A DNA stretch of 64,000 nt from positions 5,208,001 through 5,272,000 of the forward strand of contig NC_018681.1 in assembly GCF_000250675.2 (NCBI RefSeq). The letters run 5' to 3'. The stretch is from Nocardia brasiliensis ATCC 700358. GTDB lineage: Bacteria; Actinomycetota; Actinomycetes; Mycobacteriales; Mycobacteriaceae. A program made the position numbers and the translations under genes. Under the pieces are notes generated by a model. That model was not told the DNA's origin. It searched no databases and saw only the letters and a list, made by a program, of their open reading frames with translations. Shown here piece after piece: positions 9,441-19,846 of the stretch (positions within the stretch are counted from its first letter, which is position 1; every line of letters begins with the position of its first letter).

Positions 9441-12400
9441 CGTAGTTCCTCGGCGAGCACGTGCGGATCCCTGGCGACGGCGGCGAGCAGCCGACGAGTC
9501 TGCGCGGCGATCTCGACTACCTGTGCTTCCTCGAAAACCGCTCGCTGGTAACCGAACACGATCGTCAGCTCCGCCTTCGGATCGACCGTGAGCGTCAGGG
9601 GGTAGTGCGCGGCGTCGCGGAGTTCGATGTCGGCGTCGAACAGTCCGTCACCCGCGGCCGCGAGCTGATCGGTGTCGATCGGGTAGGACTCATAGGCGAG
9701 CACGGTGTCGAACAGGGTGTCCCGCGCACCTGCCGCGGCGTGGATTTCGGCCAGGCCCAGGTGATGGTGCTCGATCAGCGCGGCCTGCCCGGCCTGCACC
9801 GCGCGCAACAGCTCCGCGACCGACTGTCCGGCGCCGAGTCGCACCCGTACCGGCACGGTGTTGATGCACAGTCCGACAACGGCTTCGATGCCGGGCAACG
9901 CGGCCGGGCGACCCGATACGGTCGCGCCGAACACCACGTCGTCACGACCGAGCCTGCGGCCCAACTGGATTGCCCAGGCCACCTGCAGGACGGTGTTGAG
10001 GGTCGTCCCGGCGCTCGCCGCGACGGCGCCGAGTGCCGCTGTCGTGTCCGGATCGATCGTCAACCGGTAAGTGCCCGGCACCACCGCGATCTCGTGGGCG
10101 CGCGCCCCGGCCGCTATCAGGGTCGGCGCGCTGATTCCGCCGAGTTCCCGCCGCCACGCTCGCGCGGACGCGGCGGTGTCACGGCCGTGGTGCCAGGCGA
10201 GGTAGTCGCGGAAGGACCCGCCGGGTGCGGGCAGCGGCGCACCGGTGGTGTACGCCGCCAACAGATCACGCAGCACCAGCGGCAGTGACCAGCCGTCGAG
10301 CAGGATGTGGTGATAGGTCGCGAGCAAGGCGTACCCGGATTGCGCGACCCGCGCCAGCGTGAATCGCAGCAACGGCGGGCGGGCCGGGTCGAAACGCGCC
10401 GCGCGGTCCCGATCCGCCAGCTCGTCCAGCTCGTCCTCGGTCGCGAGATCTATTTCGCGCCAAGGCACTTCGACCGCTACCGGAATCACTTGCCGTGCCG
10501 CCGCGGTGGTGTCGGTGACGAACGCCGCACGCAGGTTCGGATAGCGCCGCACGAGGTGAGCGACCGCGTCACGAAGCCGCGTGCGATCGACCGGCCCGCG
10601 CAACCGCAGCACCGCTTGCACGTTGTAGACGTCGACGGCGGCCCCATCGCCACGTCCGGCGAGCAACGCGTGGAAATACAGGCCCGGCTGTAGCGGTGCG
10701 AGTGGCCAGACGTCGGTGAGCTGCCCATAATCGCGCTCCCACCGTGCGATGTCCGCGCCGCTGACCCGGACGAGCGGGAAGTCCGAGGGAGTGTGCCCGC
10801 CCGCGGGGCCGGTACGCGCGTATCCGGCGATCGCCCCGAGCGCTGCCACCCACAGCTCGGCCAGTTCCCTTACCGCGCCCGTGTCGAGAAGGGTGTTGGG
10901 ATAGGCGAATCCGGCATGTAGCCGCGCTCCGGCGACGATCGCGTTCACCTCGATCGCGGCCGCCGCGGCCAAGTCGGGATCGGGGACGGCGGCCGGTGCC
11001 GTGAACAGATCTGCGTTCCGGTCGTCCACGCGACCCAGGTAGTTGAAGGCGATCTGCCCCGGCATCGATTCCGGTAGCAGCTGTGCGGTATCGGGATTCA
11101 GGTAGCGCAGCAGCCCGTAGCCGATTCCGTGGTCGGGCACGGCGCGCAGTTGCTCCTTGACCGACTTGATCATCGCGCCGGTCTCGTCCGTACCCGCCAG
11201 CGCCGCCTCGATATCGAGGTCGCCGAGGTCGAGCCGCACCGGGTAGAGGGAGGTGAACCACCCGACCGTGCGGGACAGATCCGCACCCGCGGCAAGTTGT
11301 TCTTCACGGCCGTGACCCTCGAGGCGCAGCAACGAAACCGGTGCGTCCTGGCCGCGACGAAGCCGCCACCGCGCCAGCGCCGCGGCGAACGCGGCGACCA
11401 AGATTTCGTCCACGCCCGCGTGGAACAGGCCGGGAATAATGCGCACCAGCGCCTCGGTAACCGTTTCGTCCACCGTGACCGCCACCGTCTCGACCCGGGT
11501 GGCCAGATCAATGGCGGGATCGAGCGACCGGGCACCGAGCAACGGATCCGGCGTGGCGCAGATGCGCTGCCACAGGCCGACTTCGGCGACCCGGTCGGGT
11601 GCGTAGGCGGCGTCGACCAGCGCGTGCGCCCACCTGCGCATCGAGGTACCCGGCGGATCCAGTTGCGGCGCTTGCCCGTTGGCGACTGCGGTGAGAGCGG
11701 CGAGCAGATCCGGCAGCAGGATGCGCCAAGACACACCGTCGACAACGAGGTGGTGTGCGCAGATCAGCAACCGGCCGGGGAGATCCGGATCGGTGCGGTC
11801 CAGCCAGACGAACTGGACCATGACCCCGGCGGCCGGATCGAGTCGGCCCAGGGCGGCATCGAGCTGCGCCGACACCGCGTCGTCGTCGGGCTCTTCGTCG
11901 ACAAGGCTGCGGCGCAGAACTTTCGCGGCCTCGACGGTTCCCGGTGCCGTGGTGGCGAACCGCCACTCCCCTGTGTCGTCGCGGAACAGGCGGCTGCGCA
12001 GCATGTCGTGCCGATCGAGCACGGCCGCGACCGCGCCGGCCAGCGCTTCGAGTGTGGTGTTCGCGGGCAGGTCGACCGTGAGGGTCTGATGCACTCGACG
12101 GAAACCGCCGCGTTCGGTCAGCCAGCGCGCGACCGGAGGGAGCGGCAATTCGCCGACGCCGCCGCCGGGTAGTTCGGACAGCCGCGGCACGACGGTGTCC
12201 GAGCCGATCGACGTTGCCGCCGAGGCGATTCCGGCCACCGTGCGCTGGTCGAAGACGTTGCGCGGCGTGAAATGCCAGCCCTTGGCCCTGGCTCGCGACG
12301 CGAGCTGGATCGAGATGATGCTGTCCCCGCCGAGGGCGAAGAAGGAGTCGTCGACGCCCGGCCGGTCGACGCCGAGTACCTCGGTAAAGATCTCGGCCAC

Positions 12401-15400
12401 GACTCGTTCTGCTTCGGTACGTGGCGCCTGAGCCGACCGGGGCACGACGACGGGGTCCGGCAGTGCGGCGCGGTCCAGCTTGCCGTGCGCGGTCAGCGGA
12501 AGTGTCGCCATCCGCACGATGGCGCCGGGTCGCATATAGAACGGAACACGCTCAGCGACATGCTGTTCCAGCGATTCGATATCCGGCTCCGCGCCGGGTA
12601 CGGGCACGACGTAGGCGACCAGCCGCGGCGTGCCGACGGCTCCTGTCCGGACCACGACGGCGGCCCGCGCCACCGCCGGATGTTCGAGCAGTGCGGCCTC
12701 GAGTTCGGCGGGTTCGATGCGGTAGCCGCGAATCTTCACCTGATCGTCGGCGCGGCCCAGGTATTCGAGTTGGCCGCCGGAATTCCAGCGGGCGCGGTCA
12801 CCGGTGCGGTACATGCGTGTACCGGGCGCGCCGAACGGGTCCGCCACATAGCGGGCTGCGGTCGCCGCGGGACGGGCATGATAGCCGCGAGCCAGCTGAG
12901 GTCCGGCGAGGTAGATCTCCCCCGCCGCGCCGACCGGCGCCGGCCGCAGACGCGAATCCAGCACGCGCACCGCCATTCCCGCCAGGCCCCGGCCGATTCC
13001 GCTCACCCGGTTCGCACCGGCGTGAGTCAGCGTCAGCTGGGTGGCGTGCACCGTCGCCTCGGTGATGCCGTATAGATTCGAGACACGGGTCCGGGCCGCT
13101 GGATCGGCGTCGAACCACGGACGCAACCGGCGCGGGTCCAGCGCCTCACCGCCGAGCACGAGGTGCCGCAGCGCGGGCAAGGTGATCGGGCCGGAGTCGA
13201 GCAGCGAGTACAACGCCGACGGTGTCTGGCTCAGCACCGTAATACGTTCCCGCGCCAGCAGTTCGGCGAACTCGCGCGGCGATCGCGTCGCCTCGGCGGC
13301 CACCACGACCAGGGTGCCACCGCTCGCCAGTGCGCCCCACATCTCCCAGACCGAGAAGTCGAAGGCGGGCGAGTGGAACATGGTCCACACATCGGTGTGG
13401 CCGGTATCGATCACCGCCGCGGTGGCGCTCAGCATCGCGACGACATTGCGATGCGTCACACAGACGCCCTTCGGCTGCCCGGTGGAACCGGAGGTGTACA
13501 GCACGTAGGCGAGATCGTCCGGACGCGGGGACCGGTTCCGCGCGCCCGCCTCGGCCGTATCCGTCTCGCCGAGCAGCAGATACGGGATATCGGTCGCGGG
13601 CAGCTCGGCTCGGTCGGCGTCCGTGGTGATCACGCAGGCCGGATTCGTCTCGGCGAGCACGAAAGCGAGCCGGCGCGCCGGGTTGCCGAGATCCAGTGGG
13701 ACATACCCCGCTCCCGACTTCAACACGCCGAGCAGTGCGACGATCAGCTCGACGGAGCGCGAAACACCCACGGCCACCAGCGATCCGGCACCGACGCCGC
13801 GGGTCGACAAACCCCGCGCGAGCGCATCGGCGGCATGATCCAACTCGCGATAGGTCAGTGCCCGGGAGCTGTCGCGGACTGCGACGGCATCAGGACGCGC
13901 GGTCACCTGCGTCCGGAACAGATCCACCAAGGTGGCCTCCGGTAGCGGCTCGGCCGGTCGCTGCCACTGCGCGAGCACCTGCCCGCGTTCCGCGGCACCG
14001 ACCGGATCGATATCCGCAACCACGACAGCGGGATCGGCCGCGAGCGCACTCAGCACCCGCACCAGCCGATCGCCCAGCCACGCGACGCTCGCCTGGTCGA
14101 GCAGGTCGGGCCGCCATCCGGCGGTCAGATGCAGCCGGTCGGTCTGCCGGACCGTGAGGGTCAACGGGTAATGCGTCGCCTCCCGCGAGCGCAGGCCGGT
14201 GATCGTGAGTCCCGCGTGGGTGGCGGTCTGCGCGCGCAGTGCCGCTTCGTCGACGGGATAGGTCTCGACAACCAGGAGGGTGTCGAACAAGCCACGCTCA
14301 CCGACGTCGGCCTGGGCGATGATATCCGGCAGGCCGAGGTGATGGTGGGCACTCAGCGCGAACTGCTCCTGCTGCACGCGGCGCAGCAGCCCCGCCGCGG
14401 TCTCCTCCGGCAGCAACTGGATTCGGACCGGAACGGTATTGATGAACAGACCGACCATCGATTCCACGCCCACCAGATCGGCGGGCCGACCCGATACCGT
14501 GGTGCCGAAGACGATATCGGCGCGGTCGGTCATCCGGGCCAGCAGTATCGCCCACGCGGCTTGCAGCACCGTGTTGACCGTCACCTCCAGCTCGGTCGCC
14601 AACCGGACGAGTGCTCGGGACTGCGTCTCGTCCAGCGTGAACTCGTGCTCCAGCGGTAGCACCGAGGGCGCGGACAAGTCGGCGTCACCGGCCAGTAGCG
14701 TCGGCTCGGTCACCCCGGCGAGTGCATGTGCCCAGGCTTGCGTCGACGCCGAAGCGTCGTGCCCGGCAAGCCATTCCACGTAGTTGCGGTAGGCCCGCGG
14801 TGGTTCGAGCGCGAATCCGGCGTACTCGGCGACGATCTCGCGGACCAGCAGCGGAATGGACCAGCCGTCGAGCAGCAGATGATGGTAGGTGACAACCCAC
14901 TGCGTCCGGTCGGCGCCGCGACGCAGCAGCAGCGAACGCAACAGCGGCGGTCGCGCCGGATCGAACGGTGTCGCGCGTTCGGCGTCGAGCACCCGCTCGG
15001 CCTCGTCGTCGGGCGCGTCGGCCAGCTGCACCTCCCGCCACGGCAACGCCACCTCCGCGACGACGAGTTGCACCGGCGAACCCGCCGCGTCGAACCCGAA
15101 GGCGGTGCGCAGGTTCGCATGTCGCGCGAGTACGGCCGCGGCGGCCGCACGCAGCCGCGGCCCGTCGACCGTCCCGCGCACGCTGAGCACCAACTGCACC
15201 GTGTACACGTCGACCGCGCCGGGATCGAACACGGCGTGGAAGAGCATGCCGGCCTGTAGTGGCGAGACCGGCCACACGTCGGTCAGCGCGGGATACTGCC
15301 GCTCCCATCCTTCGATATCGCTTTGCGCGGGCCGCACCAGTGGGAAATCGGACGGCGTGTGCCCGCCCTGCGTGCGCACGTCGCGCGCGTGCCGGGCGAG

Positions 15401-18400
15401 GGCGGCGAGCGCCGCGCGCCACAGCGCGACCAGTTCTTCGCCCGCGTCCTCGGCGAACACCGGGCGCGCGTAACCGAAGCTGGTCACCAGACGCTCACCG
15501 AAGACGATGGAATCCACTTCGACGGCGCCCAGCGCGCCCCGGCGCGCATCGGGCCGGATCACCAACCGGCCGTACTCGGGCGCGGGCAGCCAGCCGATGC
15601 CTGCCAGCTCCGCCGGTATGTCCACGCCGGTGATGTGGCCGAAGTAGTTGAACGAGATCTCGCCCGGCTCCCGGTGCGGCAGGTGAGCGGCGGTGTCCGC
15701 GTTGAGGAATCGGAGCAGGCCGTAGCCGAAGCCGTTGTGCGGGGTCGCCCGCAGCTGTTCCTTCACCGCTTTCAGCGCGACGCCGAGGGCCGGACCGCCT
15801 GCGAACGCGTCATCGAGGTCTACTCCGGACAGGTCCAGCCGGGCCGGCACGATCGAGGTGAACCAGCCCACGGTGCGGGACAATTCGGCGCCGGGCACCG
15901 CGTCCTGTTCGCGGCCGTGACCTTCCAGCCGCAGCAGCACCGAGCGTTCGGGTTCCCCGCGCCGGGACCGCCAACGGGTCACCGCGAGCGCGAGCGCGGT
16001 CAGCAGCGCGTCCGCCACCCGGGCGCGGTACCGGCCGGGGAGGACGGTGACGAGCGCCGCGGTGTCCCGCTCATCGAGTTCGACGGTGGTGTGCGCCACC
16101 TGATTTGCGAAATCGCGGTGCGGGTCGAACGGGCGGTCGCCGAACGCGGGATCGGGGCCCTCGACGATATCGCGCCAGATCGGCAGCTCGTCGACCGTCG
16201 CGGCGGCGTGCGCGGTCTCGACGAGGGCGTGCGACCATGCCCGCATCGACGTGCCGACATCGGGCAGTCGCGGCGTACCACCCGCCGCGACCGCGGCCCA
16301 CGCGGCGACGAAATCGGGCAGCAGCACGCGCCAGGACACGCCGTCGACCGCAATGTGGTGCGCGGCCACGACGAGCAGGCCCGGCGTGGCCGGGGACCGC
16401 GGGCTGAGCCAGACGAACCGCACCACGTCGCCGCCGGCCGGGTCGATCCGATCGACGGCGGCGTTCAGCTCGGCGGTCGCCAGCGCCAGCAGGTCCGCAT
16501 GCGCCAGATCTTCGTGCACGACCTGGTGCACCAGCGACTCGACATCCACGCTGCCGGGCGGCGCGACCGTCAGCTGCCATTCGCCCGCATCGTCTTGATA
16601 CAGCCGCGATCGCAGCATGTCGTGGTGGTCGACCACCGCGGTCACGGTGGAAACCATTGCGGCCCTGTCGATTCCGACGGGCAGCTCCAGCGTCATCGCC
16701 TGGCAGAAGCGGTCGAAGTTGCCGCCGCGTTCGATCAGGAACCGGATCACCGGCGTGAGCGGCAACGTCCCGACACCGCCGCCGGACAGCTCCGGAAGCG
16801 GCCGCATGTCCACGCCGGCTGCGGTCTCGGCGACGGCGGCGAGGCCGGCCACCGTGCGGTGTTCGTACACCTGCTGCGCGGTCACCGCGATACCGCGTGC
16901 CCGTGCCCTGGAGACGAGCAGGATCGACATGATGCTGTCGCCGCCGAGCGCGAAGAAGGATTCGTCCACACCGATGCCGTCGCGGCCGAGCACCTCGGCG
17001 AAGACAGCCGCGAGAGCGTGTTCGGTGTCCGTGCCCGGAGCACGGAAAGCGACCGGCTCGAAGGCCGGAGCGGGCAGGGCCTTTCGGTCCAGCTTGCCGG
17101 ATCGGTTCCGCGGCAACTCGGTGAGCGCCACGATCGCGGCGGGCACCAGGTACTGCGGCAAGGTCTCGCGTAGACGTCGGTCCAAGGCGTCGCGATCGAT
17201 CTGATGTCCATCGACCGGGGTCACGTAGGCGACCAATCGCCCACTGCCCGAAGCCGTCTCGTCGTGGACCACAGCCACGGCCTGCGCCACCGAATCCTGC
17301 GCGGCGAGCGTCGCCTCCACTTCGCCGAGCTCGATTCGGATGCCGCGCACCTTTACCTGGAAGTCGCTGCGGCCGAGGAACTCCAGCTCGCCTTCCTCGG
17401 TCGAGCGCACGATATCGCCGGTGCGATAGAGCCGCTGCCCGGCGTTCCCGAACGGGTCCGCGATGAATCGCGCCGCGGTCTGGCCCGGCCGGCGCACGTA
17501 GCCGCGGGCCAGCGCCGCGCCGCCGAGATACAGCTCGCCGGGTATGCCCGGCGGCACCGGCTGCAAACAGGTATCCAGTACGTAGGCAAGGGAATCCCAC
17601 GAGGGCGTGCCGATGGGGATCGGGCCGACCGGGTTCGCGCCGATCGCGTGCCGGGTGACCGCGACGGTCGCCTCGGTCGGACCGTAGAGGTTGTCGTAGC
17701 GCGCGCCCGGCGCGACAGCGGGCAGCTGGGCCGCCAGCGTGTGCGTCAGCGCCTCACCGGCGAGCAGGACCCGGCGCACGCTCGAGCCGAACGGCGCGCC
17801 CACCGCAAGTCGATGAGCGGCGAGGGTGGCGGGGGTGAATTGGACGGTGGTGACGGCGTTCTCGGCGATCGCGTGTGCCAGCGCGCTCGGCTCGCCCTGT
17901 GCCGCCGCCGCATCGAGTACCAGCCGAGCGCCGACGGTGAAGGGCCACAGCACCTCCCACGCCGAGACATCGAACGACAGGGCGGTCTTGCGCAGTACGG
18001 CGTCGGTGCTGTCCAGCCCGTGCAGGTGCTGCATCCAGGCCAGGTGCGTACACACGGCGGCGTTGGTGACGCCGACGCCTTTCGGCTCTCCGGTGGAGCC
18101 CGAGGTGAACAGCACGTACGCCAGGTTCTCCGGACGCAGCGGGGCGATTCGCTCGGCGTCGGTCAACGGGGAGGGCGACTCTTCGGCGAGGTCGATCTCA
18201 TCGAGATAGAGCACCGGAATACTCGGCGGCGCAACGAATCCGGCACGTCGGGTGGTAAGCACACAGACCGGCTGTGCGAGGTCGAGCAGGTGGGCGTGCC
18301 GCTCGTGCGGATGGCCGGGGTCCAGTGGCAGGTATGCGCCGCCAGTCGCCGCCACGGCATGCAGCGCGACGATCTGTTCCACCGCGGGCTCCAGCGCGAG

Positions 18401-19846
18401 CGCCACCAAATGCTCTGGACCGAAGCCCGATCCAATAAGCTTGCGGGCCAACCGGTTCGATGCAGCGTGCAGGTCTGCGTAGGAAAGGGTGCGCTCCGGG
18501 CCGGTGAGCGCGATCGCCTCCGGTGCGCGGGCGGCCTGCGCGGCGAACAACGCGGCCAGCGTGGTGGACGGCGCGGCAGCGGTATCCGGGCGCTGCCCCA
18601 CGAGCGGACCGGCCTCGTTCGGAGCGGCCAGACCGACGAGGCCCACCGGTGTGTTCGGTGTGCGGGCGAGGACCTCGAGCAGCCGGATGATCCGGTCCCG
18701 ATGCGTTCGGTGGGCTCCCGGCAGTGCGAGCCGCCAGCCACCGGCGGCTTGATCGTCGAGGCACAGACTGAGAACCGCCCCCTCCCCTCTCACCGTGGTG
18801 ACGGTCGCTGTGCCGAGACGATCGAAGGCCGCGCCCGGCAGCATCCGCACTTCGAGCGGCCACTGTCCGAACAGTGGCGCCTCGGCCCACGGATCATCGA
18901 TATCGGGGATGTAGCGGTGGCGGCGCGCTTTACGCAGTTCGCGCCCGACCTGTTTGGCGAGCGCACCGAAACTGTCCTGCGGTGCCACCGTGATCCGCAG
19001 CGGCACAACGGTTTCCCCGGCCGCCAGCGCGATCACGAATTCGCGCGTCATGGCCAGCCGGGTGCTGTACACCGCCAGCGCGGCAAGCAACACGGCGGGC
19101 GCGCCGCCGCCGGACAGCCGGGCGATCCTGGTGGCCTCCGCCGACGCTGCCACCTCGGCCCACAATGTGTCCTTCGTCTGCTCGCGCGAATCCAGCAGCG
19201 CCGGAAGGGGTTCCGGCCGGATCGCGTCGGCGAGGCGATTCGTCCAGTATTCGCGGTCGGCGGCCCACGCGCCCGCTTCGCGGTAGCGGCGTTCGTGCTC
19301 CAGACGTTCTTCGACGGACCCGAACGGTGCGCCGGAATCATCGAACGAGCCGGTACCGCCGAGCAGGTCGCGCACCCTGGCCGCCAGTGCGAGCAAGCCC
19401 GGCTCGTCGACGACCAGCCGGTGACCGCGCTGATACCAGCCGACCCGGCCCGCACCGAGCGGGAAGATCACCTGCCGGTACCACCGGTCGCCGGTGACAT
19501 CCATTGCGCGCGAGCGCTCTTCGCTGATCCATTCGGCGACGAACTGCGCGGCGTCCACTCCGTCGCACGTCTGCACGAGGGCCGGGACGGGCGAGGCCTG
19601 GAACACCTGGACTGTTCCCGTGGCATCCCGGAATACGCTGTGCAGCACCGGGCAGGCCGCCGCTGCGGTGTCGACCGCCCAGCACAGCGCTGCCGCGGTC
19701 ACCGACCCGCTCAGTTCGAGATACAGGTCTACGCAGTCTGTTTCGGAACTGTTGCGGTGTGCTCGCGCCGCGAAGGCAGCACGCTGCGCGTCACTCGGCG
19801 CCCGCGGTCCGGTCGTCTCGGCGCGGGGCTGCTCAGCGATAGTCAT
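9437..19846 (-). CDS. NRPS, (degenerate C)-A-T-E-C-A-T-E-C
   Basis: The product is 3469 residues. Order: an N-terminal C-like domain whose motif reads HRLVVDE instead of HHxxxDG, so it is probably inactive; A1 (TSGSTG ~580); T1 (GGDS ~967); E1 (HHIAVDG ~1163, later FNYFG); C2 (HHLLLDG ~1656); A2 (TSGSTG ~2120); T2 (GGDS ~2504); E2 (HHLVVDG ~2700, FNYLG); C3 (HHILLDG ~3180) at the C-terminus. Two E domains followed by C domains imply two D-residues. By-hand codes are DVWQLALVAK for A1 (not recognised) and DFWSVGLVHK for A2 (threonine-like). The chosen ATG at 19846 overlaps the upstream dehydrogenase end by 14 bases. An in-frame start at 19900 would overlap it by 68 bases and is less likely. 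Its C-terminal C domain meets another C domain at the start of the next NRPS. Confidence 0.95.
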   Translation of the reverse strand: MTIAEQPRAETTGPRAPSDAQRAAFAARAHRNSSETDCVDLYLELSGSVTAAALCWAVDTAAAACPVLHSVFRDATGTVQVFQASPVPALVQTCDGVDAAQFVAEWISEERSRAMDVTGDRWYRQVIFPLGAGRVGWYQRGHRLVVDEPGLLALAARVRDLLGGTGSFDDSGAPFGSVEERLEHERRYREAGAWAADREYWTNRLADAIRPEPLPALLDSREQTKDTLWAEVAASAEATRIARLSGGGAPAVLLAALAVYSTRLAMTREFVIALAAGETVVPLRITVAPQDSFGALAKQVGRELRKARRHRYIPDIDDPWAEAPLFGQWPLEVRMLPGAAFDRLGTATVTTVRGEGAVLSLCLDDQAAGGWRLALPGAHRTHRDRIIRLLEVLARTPNTPVGLVGLAAPNEAGPLVGQRPDTAAAPSTTLAALFAAQAARAPEAIALTGPERTLSYADLHAASNRLARKLIGSGFGPEHLVALALEPAVEQIVALHAVAATGGAYLPLDPGHPHERHAHLLDLAQPVCVLTTRRAGFVAPPSIPVLYLDEIDLAEESPSPLTDAERIAPLRPENLAYVLFTSGSTGEPKGVGVTNAAVCTHLAWMQHLHGLDSTDAVLRKTALSFDVSAWEVLWPFTVGARLVLDAAAAQGEPSALAHAIAENAVTTVQFTPATLAAHRLAVGAPFGSSVRRVLLAGEALTHTLAAQLPAVAPGARYDNLYGPTEATVAVTRHAIGANPVGPIPIGTPSWDSLAYVLDTCLQPVPPGIPGELYLGGAALARGYVRRPGQTAARFIADPFGNAGQRLYRTGDIVRSTEEGELEFLGRSDFQVKVRGIRIELGEVEATLAAQDSVAQAVAVVHDETASGSGRLVAYVTPVDGHQIDRDALDRRLRETLPQYLVPAAIVALTELPRNRSGKLDRKALPAPAFEPVAFRAPGTDTEHALAAVFAEVLGRDGIGVDESFFALGGDSIMSILLVSRARARGIAVTAQQVYEHRTVAGLAAVAETAAGVDMRPLPELSGGGVGTLPLTPVIRFLIERGGNFDRFCQAMTLELPVGIDRAAMVSTVTAVVDHHDMLRSRLYQDDAGEWQLTVAPPGSVDVESLVHQVVHEDLAHADLLALATAELNAAVDRIDPAGGDVVRFVWLSPRSPATPGLLVVAAHHIAVDGVSWRVLLPDFVAAWAAVAAGGTPRLPDVGTSMRAWSHALVETAHAAATVDELPIWRDIVEGPDPAFGDRPFDPHRDFANQVAHTTVELDERDTAALVTVLPGRYRARVADALLTALALAVTRWRSRRGEPERSVLLRLEGHGREQDAVPGAELSRTVGWFTSIVPARLDLSGVDLDDAFAGGPALGVALKAVKEQLRATPHNGFGYGLLRFLNADTAAHLPHREPGEISFNYFGHITGVDIPAELAGIGWLPAPEYGRLVIRPDARRGALGAVEVDSIVFGERLVTSFGYARPVFAEDAGEELVALWRAALAALARHARDVRTQGGHTPSDFPLVRPAQSDIEGWERQYPALTDVWPVSPLQAGMLFHAVFDPGAVDVYTVQLVLSVRGTVDGPRLRAAAAAVLARHANLRTAFGFDAAGSPVQLVVAEVALPWREVQLADAPDDEAERVLDAERATPFDPARPPLLRSLLLRRGADRTQWVVTYHHLLLDGWSIPLLVREIVAEYAGFALEPPRAYRNYVEWLAGHDASASTQAWAHALAGVTEPTLLAGDADLSAPSVLPLEHEFTLDETQSRALVRLATELEVTVNTVLQAAWAILLARMTDRADIVFGTTVSGRPADLVGVESMVGLFINTVPVRIQLLPEETAAGLLRRVQQEQFALSAHHHLGLPDIIAQADVGERGLFDTLLVVETYPVDEAALRAQTATHAGLTITGLRSREATHYPLTLTVRQTDRLHLTAGWRPDLLDQASVAWLGDRLVRVLSALAADPAVVVADIDPVGAAERGQVLAQWQRPAEPLPEATLVDLFRTQVTARPDAVAVRDSSRALTYRELDHAADALARGLSTRGVGAGSLVAVGVSRSVELIVALLGVLKSGAGYVPLDLGNPARRLAFVLAETNPACVITTDADRAELPATDIPYLLLGETDTAEAGARNRSPRPDDLAYVLYTSGSTGQPKGVCVTHRNVVAMLSATAAVIDTGHTDVWTMFHSPAFDFSVWEMWGALASGGTLVVVAAEATRSPREFAELLARERITVLSQTPSALYSLLDSGPITLPALRHLVLGGEALDPRRLRPWFDADPAARTRVSNLYGITEATVHATQLTLTHAGANRVSGIGRGLAGMAVRVLDSRLRPAPVGAAGEIYLAGPQLARGYHARPAATAARYVADPFGAPGTRMYRTGDRARWNSGGQLEYLGRADDQVKIRGYRIEPAELEAALLEHPAVARAAVVVRTGAVGTPRLVAYVVPVPGAEPDIESLEQHVAERVPFYMRPGAIVRMATLPLTAHGKLDRAALPDPVVVPRSAQAPRTEAERVVAEIFTEVLGVDRPGVDDSFFALGGDSIISIQLASRARAKGWHFTPRNVFDQRTVAGIASAATSIGSDTVVPRLSELPGGGVGELPLPPVARWLTERGGFRRVHQTLTVDLPANTTLEALAGAVAAVLDRHDMLRSRLFRDDTGEWRFATTAPGTVEAAKVLRRSLVDEEPDDDAVSAQLDAALGRLDPAAGVMVQFVWLDRTDPDLPGRLLICAHHLVVDGVSWRILLPDLLAALTAVANGQAPQLDPPGTSMRRWAHALVDAAYAPDRVAEVGLWQRICATPDPLLGARSLDPAIDLATRVETVAVTVDETVTEALVRIIPGLFHAGVDEILVAAFAAALARWRLRRGQDAPVSLLRLEGHGREEQLAAGADLSRTVGWFTSLYPVRLDLGDLDIEAALAGTDETGAMIKSVKEQLRAVPDHGIGYGLLRYLNPDTAQLLPESMPGQIAFNYLGRVDDRNADLFTAPAAVPDPDLAAAAAIEVNAIVAGARLHAGFAYPNTLLDTGAVRELAELWVAALGAIAGYARTGPAGGHTPSDFPLVRVSGADIARWERDYGQLTDVWPLAPLQPGLYFHALLAGRGDGAAVDVYNVQAVLRLRGPVDRTRLRDAVAHLVRRYPNLRAAFVTDTTAAARQVIPVAVEVPWREIDLATEDELDELADRDRAARFDPARPPLLRFTLARVAQSGYALLATYHHILLDGWSLPLVLRDLLAAYTTGAPLPAPGGSFRDYLAWHHGRDTAASARAWRRELGGISAPTLIAAGARAHEIAVVPGTYRLTIDPDTTAALGAVAASAGTTLNTVLQVAWAIQLGRRLGRDDVVFGATVSGRPAALPGIEAVVGLCINTVPVRVRLGAGQSVAELLRAVQAGQAALIEHHHLGLAEIHAAAGARDTLFDTVLAYESYPIDTDQLAAAGDGLFDADIELRDAAHYPLTLTVDPKAELTIVFGYQRAVFEEAQVVEIAAQTRRLLAAVARDPHVLAEELR

